The notes under the pieces were generated by a model. That model was not told where the DNA came from, ran no database searches, and worked only from the letters and a program-made list of their open reading frames with translations. A stretch of 64,000 bases of DNA from Roseiarcus sp963767245. Its GTDB lineage: Bacteria > Pseudomonadota > Alphaproteobacteria > Rhizobiales > Beijerinckiaceae. The stretch is taken from assembly GCA_963767245.1 (NCBI GenBank), contig CAVYDG010000023.1, positions 248,001 through 312,000 on the forward strand. Reading direction: 5' to 3'. Below, piece by piece: positions 8,894-18,007 of this stretch. The position numbers and the translations under genes were made by a program. Every line of letters begins with the position of its first letter. Position 1 is the stretch's first letter.

Positions 8894-10168
8894 GTGTCCC
8901 CCAGCTCGATCTTCTTGCTTCAGGCGTTCGTCATTGTCGCCGTTCCGGCAATATTGCGACGCCTGACCAGGGTGAAGGGCATCATGCCGCTGGTCACGAT
9001 GCAGATAATGGTCGGCATCGTGTTGGGCCCCTCGGTTTTTGGCAGACTTGCGCCCAGTGTTTTTCAAATCTTCGGGAGCCCGGCCGCGCTAGCGCCCCTG
9101 GGCGGACTCGCGACCGTTGCCGTGTTGATCTTCGGTCTTATCTCTGGCCTCCACCTGGACCCCACCGTCCTCGGCGGCAGAGAGCGGGCGTTCTGGCCGG
9201 TAGCCGTTGCGACCGTCGTTTGCCCGGTGGCGCTAGGCTGTCTCGCCGGTTTCTGGATCTTGTCGCGCTACCCCGCTGAGCTTATCCCGGGAGTCAGCCC
9301 GGCCGTTTTTGTCGCGGCGATGGGCATATGCGTCAGCATGAAGGCGCTCCCGGTTCTGGCCGCAATTCTTGGGGAAATGGGCCTCTTCGGCAGCCGCATC
9401 GGCAATCTCGCCCTCGGGGTGGCTGGAGTAAACGACATCGCTCTGTGGGTGGTGCTGGGGATTCTCCTGACGGTTGCGGCGGCGAGTCACGCCGGGCAGG
9501 GTCACGGGTTGACTGCCGTTTGGCTATTGGCGCTGGCGCCGATCTATCTGGTAATCATGGTTCGTTTCGTGCGGCCTGTTCTCGCCCGGATGATGATGCG
9601 CCGGATCGACGATGACGATGAGGCGATGACGACCCAGGGAGCGATCGTCGTGAGCGGCGCGACGATCTTGTCCGGCCTCGCCACCGAGCTCATGGGCCTG
9701 CACTACATCATTGGGGCTTTCGTCGTTGGCGCGATCATCCCCGCCGGTTTGCACAAGCCTATTCTTGATCGTCTCCAGGTGATGACCGTCGCGCTCTTGA
9801 TGCCTTTCTTTTTTACCCTGACGGGCATGCGAACCCTGATCGACCTCAATTCCCCGGTCCTGCTTCAAGTTTTCAGCATCGCAATGGCGGTGGGCGCGGT
9901 CGGCATCATCGGCGGGGCCGCTTTGGCGGCGCGGATTTTCGGCGAACGATGGTCATTCGGTTTCGCGCTCGGATCGCTGCTGCAAGCAAAGGGGCTGACC
10001 GAGCTGATCGTTCTCACGGTTCTTCTGGACGCCCGGATCCTCTCCCCGAGAATTTTCGCGCCGATGGTCCTCATGGCGCTGGTCAGCACCGCGCTCGCCA
10101 TGCCACTGGCGCGGCTGGCCCTCGCCAGAGCGGGAGAGCGGCGCCCGACCGAGGATCGGCGCCCGTGA
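8894..10168 (+). CDS. CPA2-family cation:proton antiporter
   Basis: A 424-residue integral membrane protein with about 12 hydrophobic segments and the fold of KefB/NapA-type sodium or potassium/proton antiporters. The core ion-binding segment reads LALGVAGVNDIALW, with Asn180-Asp181 where electrogenic members have Asp-Asp. LGPSVFG near residue 45 and GAFVVGAIIP near residue 280 are typical CPA2 turns. The start is GTG at 8894; no good ribosome-binding site is visible. There is no C-terminal TrkA/RCK domain, only a short charged tail. The ion transported cannot be set from sequence. Confidence 0.85.
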   Translation: MSPSSIFLLQAFVIVAVPAILRRLTRVKGIMPLVTMQIMVGIVLGPSVFGRLAPSVFQIFGSPAALAPLGGLATVAVLIFGLISGLHLDPTVLGGRERAFWPVAVATVVCPVALGCLAGFWILSRYPAELIPGVSPAVFVAAMGICVSMKALPVLAAILGEMGLFGSRIGNLALGVAGVNDIALWVVLGILLTVAAASHAGQGHGLTAVWLLALAPIYLVIMVRFVRPVLARMMMRRIDDDDEAMTTQGAIVVSGATILSGLATELMGLHYIIGAFVVGAIIPAGLHKPILDRLQVMTVALLMPFFFTLTGMRTLIDLNSPVLLQVFSIAMAVGAVGIIGGAALAARIFGERWSFGFALGSLLQAKGLTELIVLTVLLDARILSPRIFAPMVLMALVSTALAMPLARLALARAGERRPTEDRRP

Positions 10169-10247
10169 GCCTGCCGGGTCCGCAGACCTAGCGCCGAACA
10201 ACGGGACAGGCTCCGCTTCAGGTTGGCCGCCTCATCGAGATTGGATT

Positions 10248-10640
10248 ATGGGCGACAAGGAACCGTTCTACTTTGGCAACGCGCGGGCCGACCAGGTTCG
10301 CGGCACGGGATGGTTCATTGGGCAGTTCGTTCCGGCCGAGTTTGGACTGAGGCGGCAGGCGGACGTCGAGCTGAAGTGGGGCGTCCACCCGGACGGCGAA
10401 AAGCGGTCCCGCCCTTGGGCCAATCAGAACGGCACGACCATCTCCGTGCTCATCGAAGGCAGCTTGAAGATGACCTTCCACGTTGACGGCGGGCAACGGG
10501 AAGTCACGCTTCGGGCGAAGGGCGATTATGTCGCCTTCGGACCCGAGGTTGTCCACACCTGGGAGGCCGTCGGCGACACGATCGTCCTCTCTGTGCGCTT
10601 TCCGTCGGTTGAAGTCGGATCGCGAACGGCAATGGCCTGA
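10248..10640 (+). CDS. Small cupin-fold protein
   Basis: A 130-residue single-domain protein with the strand pattern of a cupin: NQNGTTISVLIEGSLKMTFHV corresponds to motif 1, and GDYVAFGPEVVHTWEAVGDT to motif 2 with the PxxxHxW turn. Motif 1 lacks the usual two histidines, so metal binding is doubtful. It follows the antiporter by 79 bp and converges on dhaK with only 19 bp between stops. The function is unknown; a sugar- or small-ligand-binding role is possible. Confidence 0.65.
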   Translation: MGDKEPFYFGNARADQVRGTGWFIGQFVPAEFGLRRQADVELKWGVHPDGEKRSRPWANQNGTTISVLIEGSLKMTFHVDGGQREVTLRAKGDYVAFGPEVVHTWEAVGDTIVLSVRFPSVEVGSRTAMA

Positions 10641-10659
10641 GAGAAGCCCGTCGCGTCCC

Positions 10660-11643
10660 TCACCATCGGAGCGCGGCCGTATGAACCGGGTGGTCCCAGA
10701 GTGCGGTCGTCTCCGCGTCGAGCTGGCTCACGGTGATTGAGCACCCCGCCATCTCAAGCGAGGTGACGAGACTGCCGACCAGCGAGCGCGCGATCCGCAG
10801 GCCGCGCTTCTCGAGCAGCCGCCGGGTCGCGTTGTAAACGAGATAGAGCTCGATCAGCGGCGTACCGCCGAAGCCATTGATCAGGAGCAGCGCTTCGCCG
10901 GCTGGAGGATTGCCGAGATCGCCCATGATCGCCGCCGTCATCTCGTCGGCGATCGCGTCCGCGCTGCCCATCTTCACCCGGCGGCGCCCCGGCTCGCCAT
11001 GGATGCCGACCCCCATTTCCATCTCGTCGGGGCCGAGATCGAAATTCGGCTTGCCCGCGGCCGGGACTATGCAGGACGTCAGGGCGACGCCCATTGAGCG
11101 CGTCCGCCGGTTGACAGTTTGCCCCAAGGTCCGAAGATCCGCGCGGCTCATGCCTTTCTCGGCAGCGGCGCCGACGATTTTCTCGACGATCAACGTGCCG
11201 GCGACGCCGCGCCGACCGGTGGAATATGTCGAAGCCTCAACCGCTACGTCATCGTCAGTGATGATGGTCGTGCATCGGCCATCCATCATTTCTGCCGCCA
11301 TCTCAAAATTCATCACATCGCCCTCGTAATTCTTGACGATGAAGACGGCGCCTCGCCCCTGGTCGACAGCCTCCGCGGCCGCAACCATCTGGTCGGGCGT
11401 CGGCGAAGTGAAGATCTGCCCGGGACAGGCGGCATCCAGCATGCCGAGGCCGACAAAGCCTGCATGAAGCGGCTCATGCCCGGACCCACCTCCCGAGATG
11501 AGCGCGACCTTGCCCGGGGCCAGGGTTCTGCGGCGAACGAATTTCCGCCCTTCGCCGACGACGACGATGTCCGAATGCGCCGCTGCGAAGCCATCGAGGC
11601 TTTCATCGAGCAGCGTCTGTTGCGAATTGAGAAATTTTTTCAT
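10660..11643 (-). CDS. dhaK: PEP-dependent dihydroxyacetone kinase, DhaK subunit
   Basis: A 327-residue substrate-binding subunit of the phosphotransferase-type dihydroxyacetone kinase. It holds DHA covalently as a hemiaminal while DhaL-ADP passes on the phosphate. Key motifs are SGGGSGHEPLHAGFVG (residues 50-65), NYEGDVMNFEMA, and MGVGIHGEPGR, whose His215 is the hemiaminal histidine. It is the last gene of the operon, 35 bp after the HTH gene. Tetrulose kinases share these motifs, so erythrulose is an alternative substrate. Confidence 0.93.
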   Translation of the reverse strand: MKKFLNSQQTLLDESLDGFAAAHSDIVVVGEGRKFVRRRTLAPGKVALISGGGSGHEPLHAGFVGLGMLDAACPGQIFTSPTPDQMVAAAEAVDQGRGAVFIVKNYEGDVMNFEMAAEMMDGRCTTIITDDDVAVEASTYSTGRRGVAGTLIVEKIVGAAAEKGMSRADLRTLGQTVNRRTRSMGVALTSCIVPAAGKPNFDLGPDEMEMGVGIHGEPGRRRVKMGSADAIADEMTAAIMGDLGNPPAGEALLLINGFGGTPLIELYLVYNATRRLLEKRGLRIARSLVGSLVTSLEMAGCSITVSQLDAETTALWDHPVHTAALRW

Positions 11644-11678
11644 CGTTCCCTCGCAACGTCCCTCCCAAATTCAACCGT

Positions 11679-12113
11679 TCATTGGCTGCCTCGATCGTTG
11701 CGTCGCATCAACCGGGATAGGCGTCGCGCCATTTCGCGCACGAATTCATCGAACTCGCGGTTCTTCTCCACATCGCCGAAATCGAAGACTTCGAGCCTCA
11801 AGCTGCGTAAGCTCGAGCCGCTGCGGACCTGTATATCCCGATTAGGATGGGCGCGGGTGAAGGCGTCAAGGAAGGCGTTCCGATCGACCGGCGAAAACCG
11901 GCAGATTTCGAAGATGATCTCGAGATGAGGGGCCGGAATCGGAACCGAATAGGCAGGGTTTGAGATTTGGGTGACGAAACTGCGGTTTTTGCCGAGCGCC
12001 GTCGCAAGCCGTTGGCGGGTGCCAGACGGCCGCTGGTCGAGCACGTTCCTCAGAATCGTCTTGTACGTTTCGACGGAGGCGGTTCTTCCGTCGCGGGTCG
12101 GAGCCTCACTCAT
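11679..12113 (-). CDS. Small helix-turn-helix protein of the dha operon
   Basis: A 144-residue protein whose N-terminal half (YKTILRNVLDQRPSGTRQRLATALGKNRSFVTQISNP) reads as a DNA-binding HTH: helix, turn at LGKNRS, recognition helix. The C-terminal half is charged and helical. It starts with ATG 12113, which overlaps the enzyme I stop in an ATGA junction, so the two are translationally coupled. Its place in the dha operon suggests a local regulator. I do not recognise a named family, and it could also act on the nearby palindrome at 22741-22754, which is inference. Confidence 0.65.
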   Translation of the reverse strand: MSEAPTRDGRTASVETYKTILRNVLDQRPSGTRQRLATALGKNRSFVTQISNPAYSVPIPAPHLEIIFEICRFSPVDRNAFLDAFTRAHPNRDIQVRSGSSLRSLRLEVFDFGDVEKNREFDEFVREMARRLSRLMRRNDRGSQ

Positions 12114-13723
12114 CGCATGCTCGTCTCGAGGTCGACGCTCGCGATTGCCTCCTTGGTCCGAGCAAGCGCGGTTGGCGCGACCGACAAGGCGCGCAGGCCG
12201 GCAGTGAGGAGCGCTCGGATGTGCTTCGGCTCGCCGCCGGCGTCGCCGCAGAGGCTGACCTTTCTGCCGATCGCCGCGCCATGCGCCGCAACCTCTGCGA
12301 TCAGTCGCATGACCGCGGGATTGCCCGGGTCGTTGAGCGCCGCGACCGCATCGAGGTCGCGCGCCGCGGCCATGACATATTGGGTCAGATCGTTGGAGCC
12401 AATCGAGAAGAAGGCGGCGTCGAACCGCTCGATCGCGATGGCGGCCGCCGGCACCTCGACCATGATGCCGAGCGGCGGCCGGCGACATGCGACGCCTTCC
12501 GCCGTCAGCGCCTCGATCTCCCGATCGAGATATCGCCGCGCCGCCGCGAGCTCATCCGGCAGGGCGACCATCGGCAGCATCACTTCGACGGCGCCATGAA
12601 CCGCCGCCCGAGCGATCGCCCGCAGCTGGACGCGAAACGGCTCGGGCCTGGCGAGCGACAGGCGAATTCCGCGCACGCCCAGAAACGGGTTGGTCTCGCC
12701 GTCGATCGTCAGTCCAGGAATCGGCTTGTCCGCTCCGGCATCGAGCGTCCGGATACTGACAGGTTTGCCGCGCGCCCACTCAGCGAGCCGCCGATAGACC
12801 CGATACTGGCTCTCCTCGTCCGGCAATCGGCCTTGGCGATGGAAAAGAAACTCGGTGCGTACGAGCCCGATGCCGTCGCAACTCGCGGGATCGAGCGTCT
12901 CGATCTCGCCGGGATCGGCGACGTTGATGCAAACAGCGATCGGCGTTCCGTCCCGCGTCACTGCCGGCCGCGCCCGGAAAAACTCCGCGGCGCCCTGCCG
13001 GCGGTCGGCCGCCCGAGCGCGCGCCGCGAACGACTTGCGGGTCTCCGGCGCCGGATCGAGGCACAGCGTCCCGAATTCGCCGTCGATCAAAGCTTCGCGA
13101 TGACCGCCAAAAGCTCCCAGGTCGATCTGCATCCCGACGATCATTGGAACCCTGCGCGACCGAGCGAGCATCGCGACATGGCCGGAAGCGCTGCCGCGGG
13201 TCAGTGCGATGCCGCCGCCATTGCTCCAATCGGTGGCGAGAAAACGCGAAGGCGTCAGATCTTCTGCCAGCACGATGGCGCCGGGCGGCAGGCCGGGCTC
13301 GCTCGCTACGCTCGACAGCGCGCCGAGCACGCGGTCGCGAATATCGCGCAGATCGTTGGCGCGGGCACGGAAATGCTCGTCATCGGCGGCCTCATAGCCC
13401 TTGATTTCGGCGTCGAGCGCCGCGCGCCAGGCTTGATCCGCGCCTGTTCCTTTGGCGATCGCCTCGAAAGCCGAGGCTGCGAGCGCTTCATCCTCCAGCA
13501 TGGCGATCTGGAAAGCGAGGATGGCCGCGCCATCGTCTTCGGCGTCAGACGCGAGCTGCGAGAGCTGTCCGATCGCCGCGACGATCGCGTCTCGAAGCGC
13601 CGCCCCTTCCTGATCCGGCTCTCCGCTTCTGCGGCTTACTGGAGCGAAGCCGGACAGAACCGCAACCGGTCCGGCGGCAAAGCCACCGGACGCAAACCTG
13701 CCGGTGAGACGAAGCTCACCCAT
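12110..13723 (-). CDS. PTS enzyme I (PEP-protein phosphotransferase) of the dha system
   Basis: A 537-residue enzyme I that takes phosphate from PEP and passes it to HPr. The N-terminal phospho-histidine loop is TRGSASGHVAMLAR with His182. The PEP-binding barrel shows IGLVRTEFLF, TLDAGADKPIPG, NPFLGVRGIRL, SIGSNDLTQYVMAA and VSLCGDAGGE with the proton-donor cysteine. In Escherichia coli the EI-like part is fused into DhaM; here it is a separate gene. ATG 13723 overlaps the HPr stop by 8 bp. A role dedicated to DHA phosphorylation is inferred from the operon. Confidence 0.9.
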   Translation of the reverse strand: MGELRLTGRFASGGFAAGPVAVLSGFAPVSRRSGEPDQEGAALRDAIVAAIGQLSQLASDAEDDGAAILAFQIAMLEDEALAASAFEAIAKGTGADQAWRAALDAEIKGYEAADDEHFRARANDLRDIRDRVLGALSSVASEPGLPPGAIVLAEDLTPSRFLATDWSNGGGIALTRGSASGHVAMLARSRRVPMIVGMQIDLGAFGGHREALIDGEFGTLCLDPAPETRKSFAARARAADRRQGAAEFFRARPAVTRDGTPIAVCINVADPGEIETLDPASCDGIGLVRTEFLFHRQGRLPDEESQYRVYRRLAEWARGKPVSIRTLDAGADKPIPGLTIDGETNPFLGVRGIRLSLARPEPFRVQLRAIARAAVHGAVEVMLPMVALPDELAAARRYLDREIEALTAEGVACRRPPLGIMVEVPAAAIAIERFDAAFFSIGSNDLTQYVMAAARDLDAVAALNDPGNPAVMRLIAEVAAHGAAIGRKVSLCGDAGGEPKHIRALLTAGLRALSVAPTALARTKEAIASVDLETSMR

Positions 13724-14042
13724 GCGCGCGTCCGGCCTCGCCGTCCGGGAGATCCTCCTCGTCCTCATGGAAGTCGAGAGCGACCAATTCGCGAAGCGCC
13801 GCGAGCGCCGGGCGTGCGTCGTGCCCCTTGGCGCGAAAATGCAGGACAGTCCCCTTCGCCGCCTTTACCGCCATCACCTTGACAATGCTCTTCGCGTCGA
13901 CCCAGGGCCCACTCGCCGTCAGCCCGACCTCGATATGCGCCTTGAAAGTCTTGGCGAGCTTGGTGAGCTTCACCGACGGACGGGCGTGCAGCCCGATCGA
14001 GTTCGTCAGCAGAACCGAAACGGTCGCGGTCATCTCATCCAT
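13716..14042 (-). CDS. HPr family phosphocarrier of the dha system
   Basis: A 108-residue HPr. The phosphorylation site is NSIGLHARPSVKLTKLA with His19. The regulatory-serine region is AKSIVKVMAVKAAKG, and VLHFRAKGHDARPALAALREL is the last conserved helix. The acidic tail (HEDEEDLPDGEAG) is unusual for HPr. It links enzyme I to the DhaM-type EIIA encoded 94 bp upstream. A second ATG at 14033 would shorten it by three residues. Confidence 0.9.
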   Translation of the reverse strand: MDEMTATVSVLLTNSIGLHARPSVKLTKLAKTFKAHIEVGLTASGPWVDAKSIVKVMAVKAAKGTVLHFRAKGHDARPALAALRELVALDFHEDEEDLPDGEAGRAHG

Positions 14043-14136
14043 GCGAGGGTCTCAATCCTGCCGGCGGGTCGCGCCGGGTGCGAGAAGGCGCGCCGAGAAA
14101 GATCTCCGACGCCGAACCCTGGCCGCGCCGTCGCGG

Positions 14137-14523
14137 TCATGCGGACAATTCCTCGGCCGTGCGCCGCACCACGGCGAGGCTCGCGCCGCCTGAGGCCTCG
14201 GTCGCGGCGATCACCGCGCCCTCGACGATCGGCGCATTGCAGACCACCACATACCCGCGCTTGTCCTCGGGCAGCATCTCGATCGCCATCTCGCTATTGG
14301 TCTCCGCGCCGCCAAGATCGACGAATATGGCGACGCCCGCCTCCGACCAGGCGCGGTGGATGGCGTCGCTGATCGCTTCGAAGCTTGTCCCGAGACCGCC
14401 GACCGGATTGCCGCCTGTCCAGGCGAGCGGGACGTCCTTTCCGACCATCTGGCGCACCATATCGGCGGCGCCTTCGGCGACTTTGGGCGAATGGGACACG
14501 ATGACGATGCCGACATTGGCCAT
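14137..14523 (-). CDS. dhaM: DhaM-type EIIA phosphotransfer subunit
   Basis: A 128-residue EIIA-man-like domain that carries phosphate from HPr to the ADP bound on DhaL. The start MANVGIVIVSHSPKVAEGAA holds the phospho-histidine His11. DLGGAETNSEMAIEM and VVVCNAPIVEGAVIAATEA are conserved family blocks. ATG 14523 shares its A with the TGA of dhaL (TGATG), a tight coupling. It is a single domain, unlike the three-domain E. coli DhaM, with HPr and EI encoded separately next door. Confidence 0.92.
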   Translation of the reverse strand: MANVGIVIVSHSPKVAEGAADMVRQMVGKDVPLAWTGGNPVGGLGTSFEAISDAIHRAWSEAGVAIFVDLGGAETNSEMAIEMLPEDKRGYVVVCNAPIVEGAVIAATEASGGASLAVVRRTAEELSA

Positions 14524-15188
14524 CAGGCGTCTCCGAGTTCGTCGCAAAGCGTCGCGATCATCAGCGACGATGAGCGCGCCCCGGGATCCATGTGCCCGAT
14601 CGAGCGCTCGCCGAGAAAAGACGCGCGGCCGCGCGTCGCCCGCATCGGCGCGGTCGCCAACGCCGCGCGGGCCGCAGTCTCCCTGATGGCGGCAAGATCT
14701 GCGCCTGCAGCGAACGCCTCGTAGCTGGGAACAAGCACATCGAGCATTGTCTTCTGACCGGCATCGCTCTTGCCGCGCGCCTTGACGGCGCTGATCGCCG
14801 CGGCGAGTGCTTTCACCGCCTCGGACCGCGACGGTTCCGCCGGAAGCTCCTTCGCCAGCGCCAGAAACAGCGTCCCGTAGAGCGGACCCGAGGCGCCGCC
14901 GACCTTCATCACCAGCTTCGTGCCAACGGCTTTGACGAGATCGGGCAGGCTCATGCCCGAAAGCGCCTCCAGGTCCTCGAGCACCGTCTCGAATCCCCTT
15001 TTCATGTTATGGCCGTGATCGCCGTCGCCGATCGCGGAGTTGAGCGCGGTCAGTTCGTCGACGTGGGCGACGACGCACCCCGCGATCGCCGCCACGAGCT
15101 TCCTCTTCCGGCCGGCGTCGAGCCGCAGGACCGAGTCCGGGAGGCTCGCCGTTTTTCCGTGCGCGACCATCATCTCGACCTGCCTCAC
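14523..15188 (-). CDS. dhaL: PEP-dependent dihydroxyacetone kinase, DhaL (ADP-binding) subunit
   Basis: A 221-residue helical-barrel subunit that keeps ADP tightly bound as a cofactor and is re-phosphorylated by DhaM. The magnesium-nucleotide site is LNSAIGDGDHGHNMKRGF (Asp55, Asp57). SGPLYGTLF and ARGKSDAGQKTMLDVLVP are further signatures, and the C-terminus MDPGARSS closes the site. The start is a GTG at 15188 overlapping the previous TGA (GTGA). The N-terminal extension is about ten residues longer than usual, and an ATG at 15173 is an alternative. Confidence 0.92.
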   Translation of the reverse strand: MRQVEMMVAHGKTASLPDSVLRLDAGRKRKLVAAIAGCVVAHVDELTALNSAIGDGDHGHNMKRGFETVLEDLEALSGMSLPDLVKAVGTKLVMKVGGASGPLYGTLFLALAKELPAEPSRSEAVKALAAAISAVKARGKSDAGQKTMLDVLVPSYEAFAAGADLAAIRETAARAALATAPMRATRGRASFLGERSIGHMDPGARSSSLMIATLCDELGDA

Positions 15189-16846
15189 GCGGGCGACAAC
15201 CTTTCGGCGCTTCGAGCGCGGGCAGCGGCGGCCTCAAAGACCACGGCGACCGCCACCGCTCCCGGATCGGCTACGCCGGCCAAATCCCGCGATGCGAGAT
15301 AGCTCGAGCGGCCGGCGCGCGCCTTGGTCATTCCGGCCGTGGCGGCGGCGCCGTCGCGGGCGGCGCCAGCCGCCGCCGCCAGGTCGCCTCCGGTTTCCAG
15401 GACGTCGATCGCGGGAAGCAAAGCGTCAAGCAAGGTGCGATCGCCCCGATTTGCACCGCCGTAGAATTTCATCCGCTCGGCTCCCGCCCGCAAAGCCGAG
15501 GGCCATTGCATTCCACTCGCCAAGGCGTGGCCGGTAGCAGCGGCAAGAATGGACAGAAGGACGCCGCTCGACCCGCCCATCGACCCGGACAGTCGTTCCG
15601 CAAGCGCCGTACACATTTTCGCCGAATCGTCGAGCGGGAGAGCATCAAGTTCGGCCAGAACCGTTCGAGCCGCGGCAGCGAAGGTTGTTCCGGTGTCGCC
15701 GTCGCCAATTCTCGCGTCGAGAGCGTTGAGTTCCGCTTCTCGCTTGATCAGGGCCCGGCAGATCGCATCAAGCATCTGCCGCGCTTGCGGATTGTCACTT
15801 GCGATTTCCTTGCCGCGTTGAGCTGCGGCGACCGAAGCAAGGATTTCGACTTTGCGCGTCCCGTGGACCGGCGGCCATGCCGGCGCGTCGCATTCCGACG
15901 TCAGCGCATCGACCAGTTGATCGTCGACCGGCAGAACCGAGAGGGAGACGCCTTTCATGTCGAGCGCGGTCATCAGGCGCGCCGGGCCCAGGACCAACCG
16001 GGCGCGCCGGCCAAGGGACGTTTCTAGCATCGCCTTGGCGAAGACCGCCATTTCGAGGTCCGGCGCGCCGCCCAGATTGTTGATCAGAAGGGCGACCGCG
16101 CCCGACGGCGGGATGAACCGGCCGAGCCTCTTCGCCATCAATTCCGCGACCGCGTCGGCGGTCGGGAGATCGATCCTCTCGACGCCCGGCTCGCCATGAA
16201 TTCCGAGCCCAAGCTCCGCCTGTCCGGCGTCGAGCCGCGCATGCGCCTTCTGACCCGGGATCGAGCAGGTTGTCGTTGCAATGCCAAGGCTCTTGGTCGC
16301 CCCCGCGACGCGGGCGGCGATGGCGGCGACCGTCTCGAGATCGGCCCCGGCTTCCGCGGCGCTGCCGGCGATCTTGTGAACAAAGAGCGTGCCTGCGATG
16401 CCGCGCGGCTGGGCGAAATCCTCAAGCGCAATATCGTCGGCGACGATGACCATCTCGACCTTCAGTCCAGCCGCCCGCGCGCGCTCGGCGGCGAGACCAA
16501 AATTGAGGCGGTCGCCCGAGTAGTTCTTGACGATCAACAGGCACCCCTCCTCGCCCGTCACCGCCAAAATCGCCGCGTGTACGGCATCGACGGTCGGGGA
16601 AGCGAATATCTCGCCGCAGACCGCAGCGGTCAGGGCGCCCCGGCCGACGAACCCCGCATGCGCCGGCTCGTGCCCCGAGCCTCCTCCCGAAACGAGCGCC
16701 ACCCGGCTGCGGTCCCAGTCGGCGCGAACGACAACTTTGATATTCGGAAAGCCATCGAGCCGCGCCAGCGCACGCGGCGACGTGGCCAGAAGACCGTCAA
16801 TCGCATCGGTCACGATCGCGTCCCGCGCATTCATGAAATGAGTCAT
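15185..16846 (-). CDS. ATP-dependent dihydroxyacetone kinase (DhaK-DhaL fusion)
   Basis: A 553-residue single-chain kinase. The DhaK-like N-terminus has SGGGSGHEPAHAGFVGRG and GLGIHGEPGVERI with the hemiaminal histidine at about 217. The DhaL-like C-terminus has LNALDARIGDGDTGTTF, GSMGGSSGVLLS and GGANRGDRTLLDALLP. Such fusions use ATP directly and act on dihydroxyacetone, glyceraldehyde or tetruloses. The ATG at 16846 overlaps the stop of the small upstream ORF in an ATGA junction. Having this enzyme together with a full PEP-dependent system in one operon is unusual; the two may serve different C3/C4 substrates. Confidence 0.92.
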   Translation of the reverse strand: MTHFMNARDAIVTDAIDGLLATSPRALARLDGFPNIKVVVRADWDRSRVALVSGGGSGHEPAHAGFVGRGALTAAVCGEIFASPTVDAVHAAILAVTGEEGCLLIVKNYSGDRLNFGLAAERARAAGLKVEMVIVADDIALEDFAQPRGIAGTLFVHKIAGSAAEAGADLETVAAIAARVAGATKSLGIATTTCSIPGQKAHARLDAGQAELGLGIHGEPGVERIDLPTADAVAELMAKRLGRFIPPSGAVALLINNLGGAPDLEMAVFAKAMLETSLGRRARLVLGPARLMTALDMKGVSLSVLPVDDQLVDALTSECDAPAWPPVHGTRKVEILASVAAAQRGKEIASDNPQARQMLDAICRALIKREAELNALDARIGDGDTGTTFAAAARTVLAELDALPLDDSAKMCTALAERLSGSMGGSSGVLLSILAAATGHALASGMQWPSALRAGAERMKFYGGANRGDRTLLDALLPAIDVLETGGDLAAAAGAARDGAAATAGMTKARAGRSSYLASRDLAGVADPGAVAVAVVFEAAAARARSAERLSPA

Positions 16847-16974
16847 ATCGCCGCCGCCTCGCGCCTGCGGCGCTCGATCGTTTGGCCGAGCGTCGCCAGT
16901 TCGGGCGCGCCGGTGATCGCCTGCCCGGCCGCCGCCGCAGTCAGCGATCTCAGGATGAGGGAATCGCGGGACAT
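16843..16974 (-). CDS. Small ORF between ATPase and DhaKL genes
   Basis: A 43-residue reading frame from ATG 16974 beginning MSRDSLILRSLTAAAAGQAI and ending RRRREAAAI. It starts 10 bp after the ATPase stop, and its stop overlaps the DhaKL start (ATGA), exactly like the other junctions in this operon, which argues that it is translated. It has no membrane segment. I do not recognise it; a small regulatory or coupling peptide is possible. Confidence 0.5.
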   Translation of the reverse strand: MSRDSLILRSLTAAAAGQAITGAPELATLGQTIERRRREAAAI

Positions 16975-16984
16975 GGCTCACGTC

Positions 16985-18007
16985 TCACTGGGCAGAGAGG
17001 GCGATGCGTTGCCCGGATGCATCGAAGTAGAGAGGATCGATGAGCTGCAACCCGACCTCCTGACCCGCGGAAAGCGGCTGATGAGGATCAGCCAGCGTGA
17101 CGAGGGGCTGGCCGTTGTAGTCGAGATGGACGTGGTTCTGATCGCCGAGATGCTCGATCCGGCGAACCTGCCCCACCGGACCGCCATTCGGCTTGGCAAT
17201 CAGGAGATGCTCCGTCCGCACGCCGATCGTCTTGGTGTTGCGCGGCATCGCCGCCCCGGGCAGGAGCTCAGCCGGCAGGAGATTGATCTGCGGCGTCCCG
17301 AGCCGGGTCGCGACATAGATGTCGTGTGGATTCTCGTAGATCTCGCGCGGCGTCCCGACCTGGAGCAGCCTTCCGTCGCGCAGGACGCCGATGCGGCTCG
17401 CCATGGTCATCGCCTCGATCTGGTCGTGGGTGACGTAGAGGATCGTGGCGCCAAGCTCGACCTGGATGCGCTTCAGTTCGAGGCGCAACTCGGCGCGCAA
17501 TTTGGCGTCGAGGGAGGAGAGCGGTTCGTCCATGAGATAGATTGCGGGCTCGCGGACAAGCGCGCGGCCGATGGCGACGCGCTGCATCTCGCCGCCTGAG
17601 AGACGGGTCGCGCGGTTGTCCAGCTTGCTGGAGATGTGCAGAAGCTCCGCGATCGCCTGGACGCGCTCGCGCACCTGGGCCTCGGGGATCCGCCGCGCCG
17701 GCGAACGCAGCGGGAAAGCGAGGTTGTCGTAGACCGTGAGGTGCGGGTAGAGCGAATATTGCTGGAAGACAAAGGCGACATCGCGCGTCGCCGGCGGCTC
17801 TCTGGTCATGTCCTGGCCGTCGATCGAAATCGCGCCGTCATCCGGACATTCGAGGCCGGCGATTAGCCGCAGCGTCGTTGTCTTCCCGGCGCCAGTGGGA
17901 CCGAGCAGGACCACGAACTCGCCATTGGCGATGTCGAACGACAGATCGCGTACGGCCTCGATTTCGTCGAAGCGCTTGCTCACATGGCGAACGAGGATTT
18001 CAGCCAT
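16985..18007 (-). CDS. ABC transporter ATPase (C3-polyol type), second of two
   Basis: A 340-residue ATPase of the MalK/UgpC class. Walker A is GPTGAGKTTT, the Q-loop is FVFQQYSLYP, the signature is LSGGEMQRVAIGRALVREP, Walker B is IYLMDEPLSSLDA, and the switch is VTHDQ. A TOBE-type C-terminal domain follows. The start overlaps the end of the first ATPase gene by 8 bp. Two different ATPases in one importer operon recall the rhizobial glycerol transporter GlpSTPQUV, where GlpS and GlpT probably form a heterodimer. The substrate is inferred from the kinases behind it. Confidence 0.88.
   Translation of the reverse strand: MAEILVRHVSKRFDEIEAVRDLSFDIANGEFVVLLGPTGAGKTTTLRLIAGLECPDDGAISIDGQDMTREPPATRDVAFVFQQYSLYPHLTVYDNLAFPLRSPARRIPEAQVRERVQAIAELLHISSKLDNRATRLSGGEMQRVAIGRALVREPAIYLMDEPLSSLDAKLRAELRLELKRIQVELGATILYVTHDQIEAMTMASRIGVLRDGRLLQVGTPREIYENPHDIYVATRLGTPQINLLPAELLPGAAMPRNTKTIGVRTEHLLIAKPNGGPVGQVRRIEHLGDQNHVHLDYNGQPLVTLADPHQPLSAGQEVGLQLIDPLYFDASGQRIALSAQ

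Noticed and set aside
12221..13882. Long + strand open frame (553 codons) across the enzyme I gene
   Set aside because: Opposite-strand shadow of enzyme I and HPr, which carry all catalytic motifs and perfect operon junctions.
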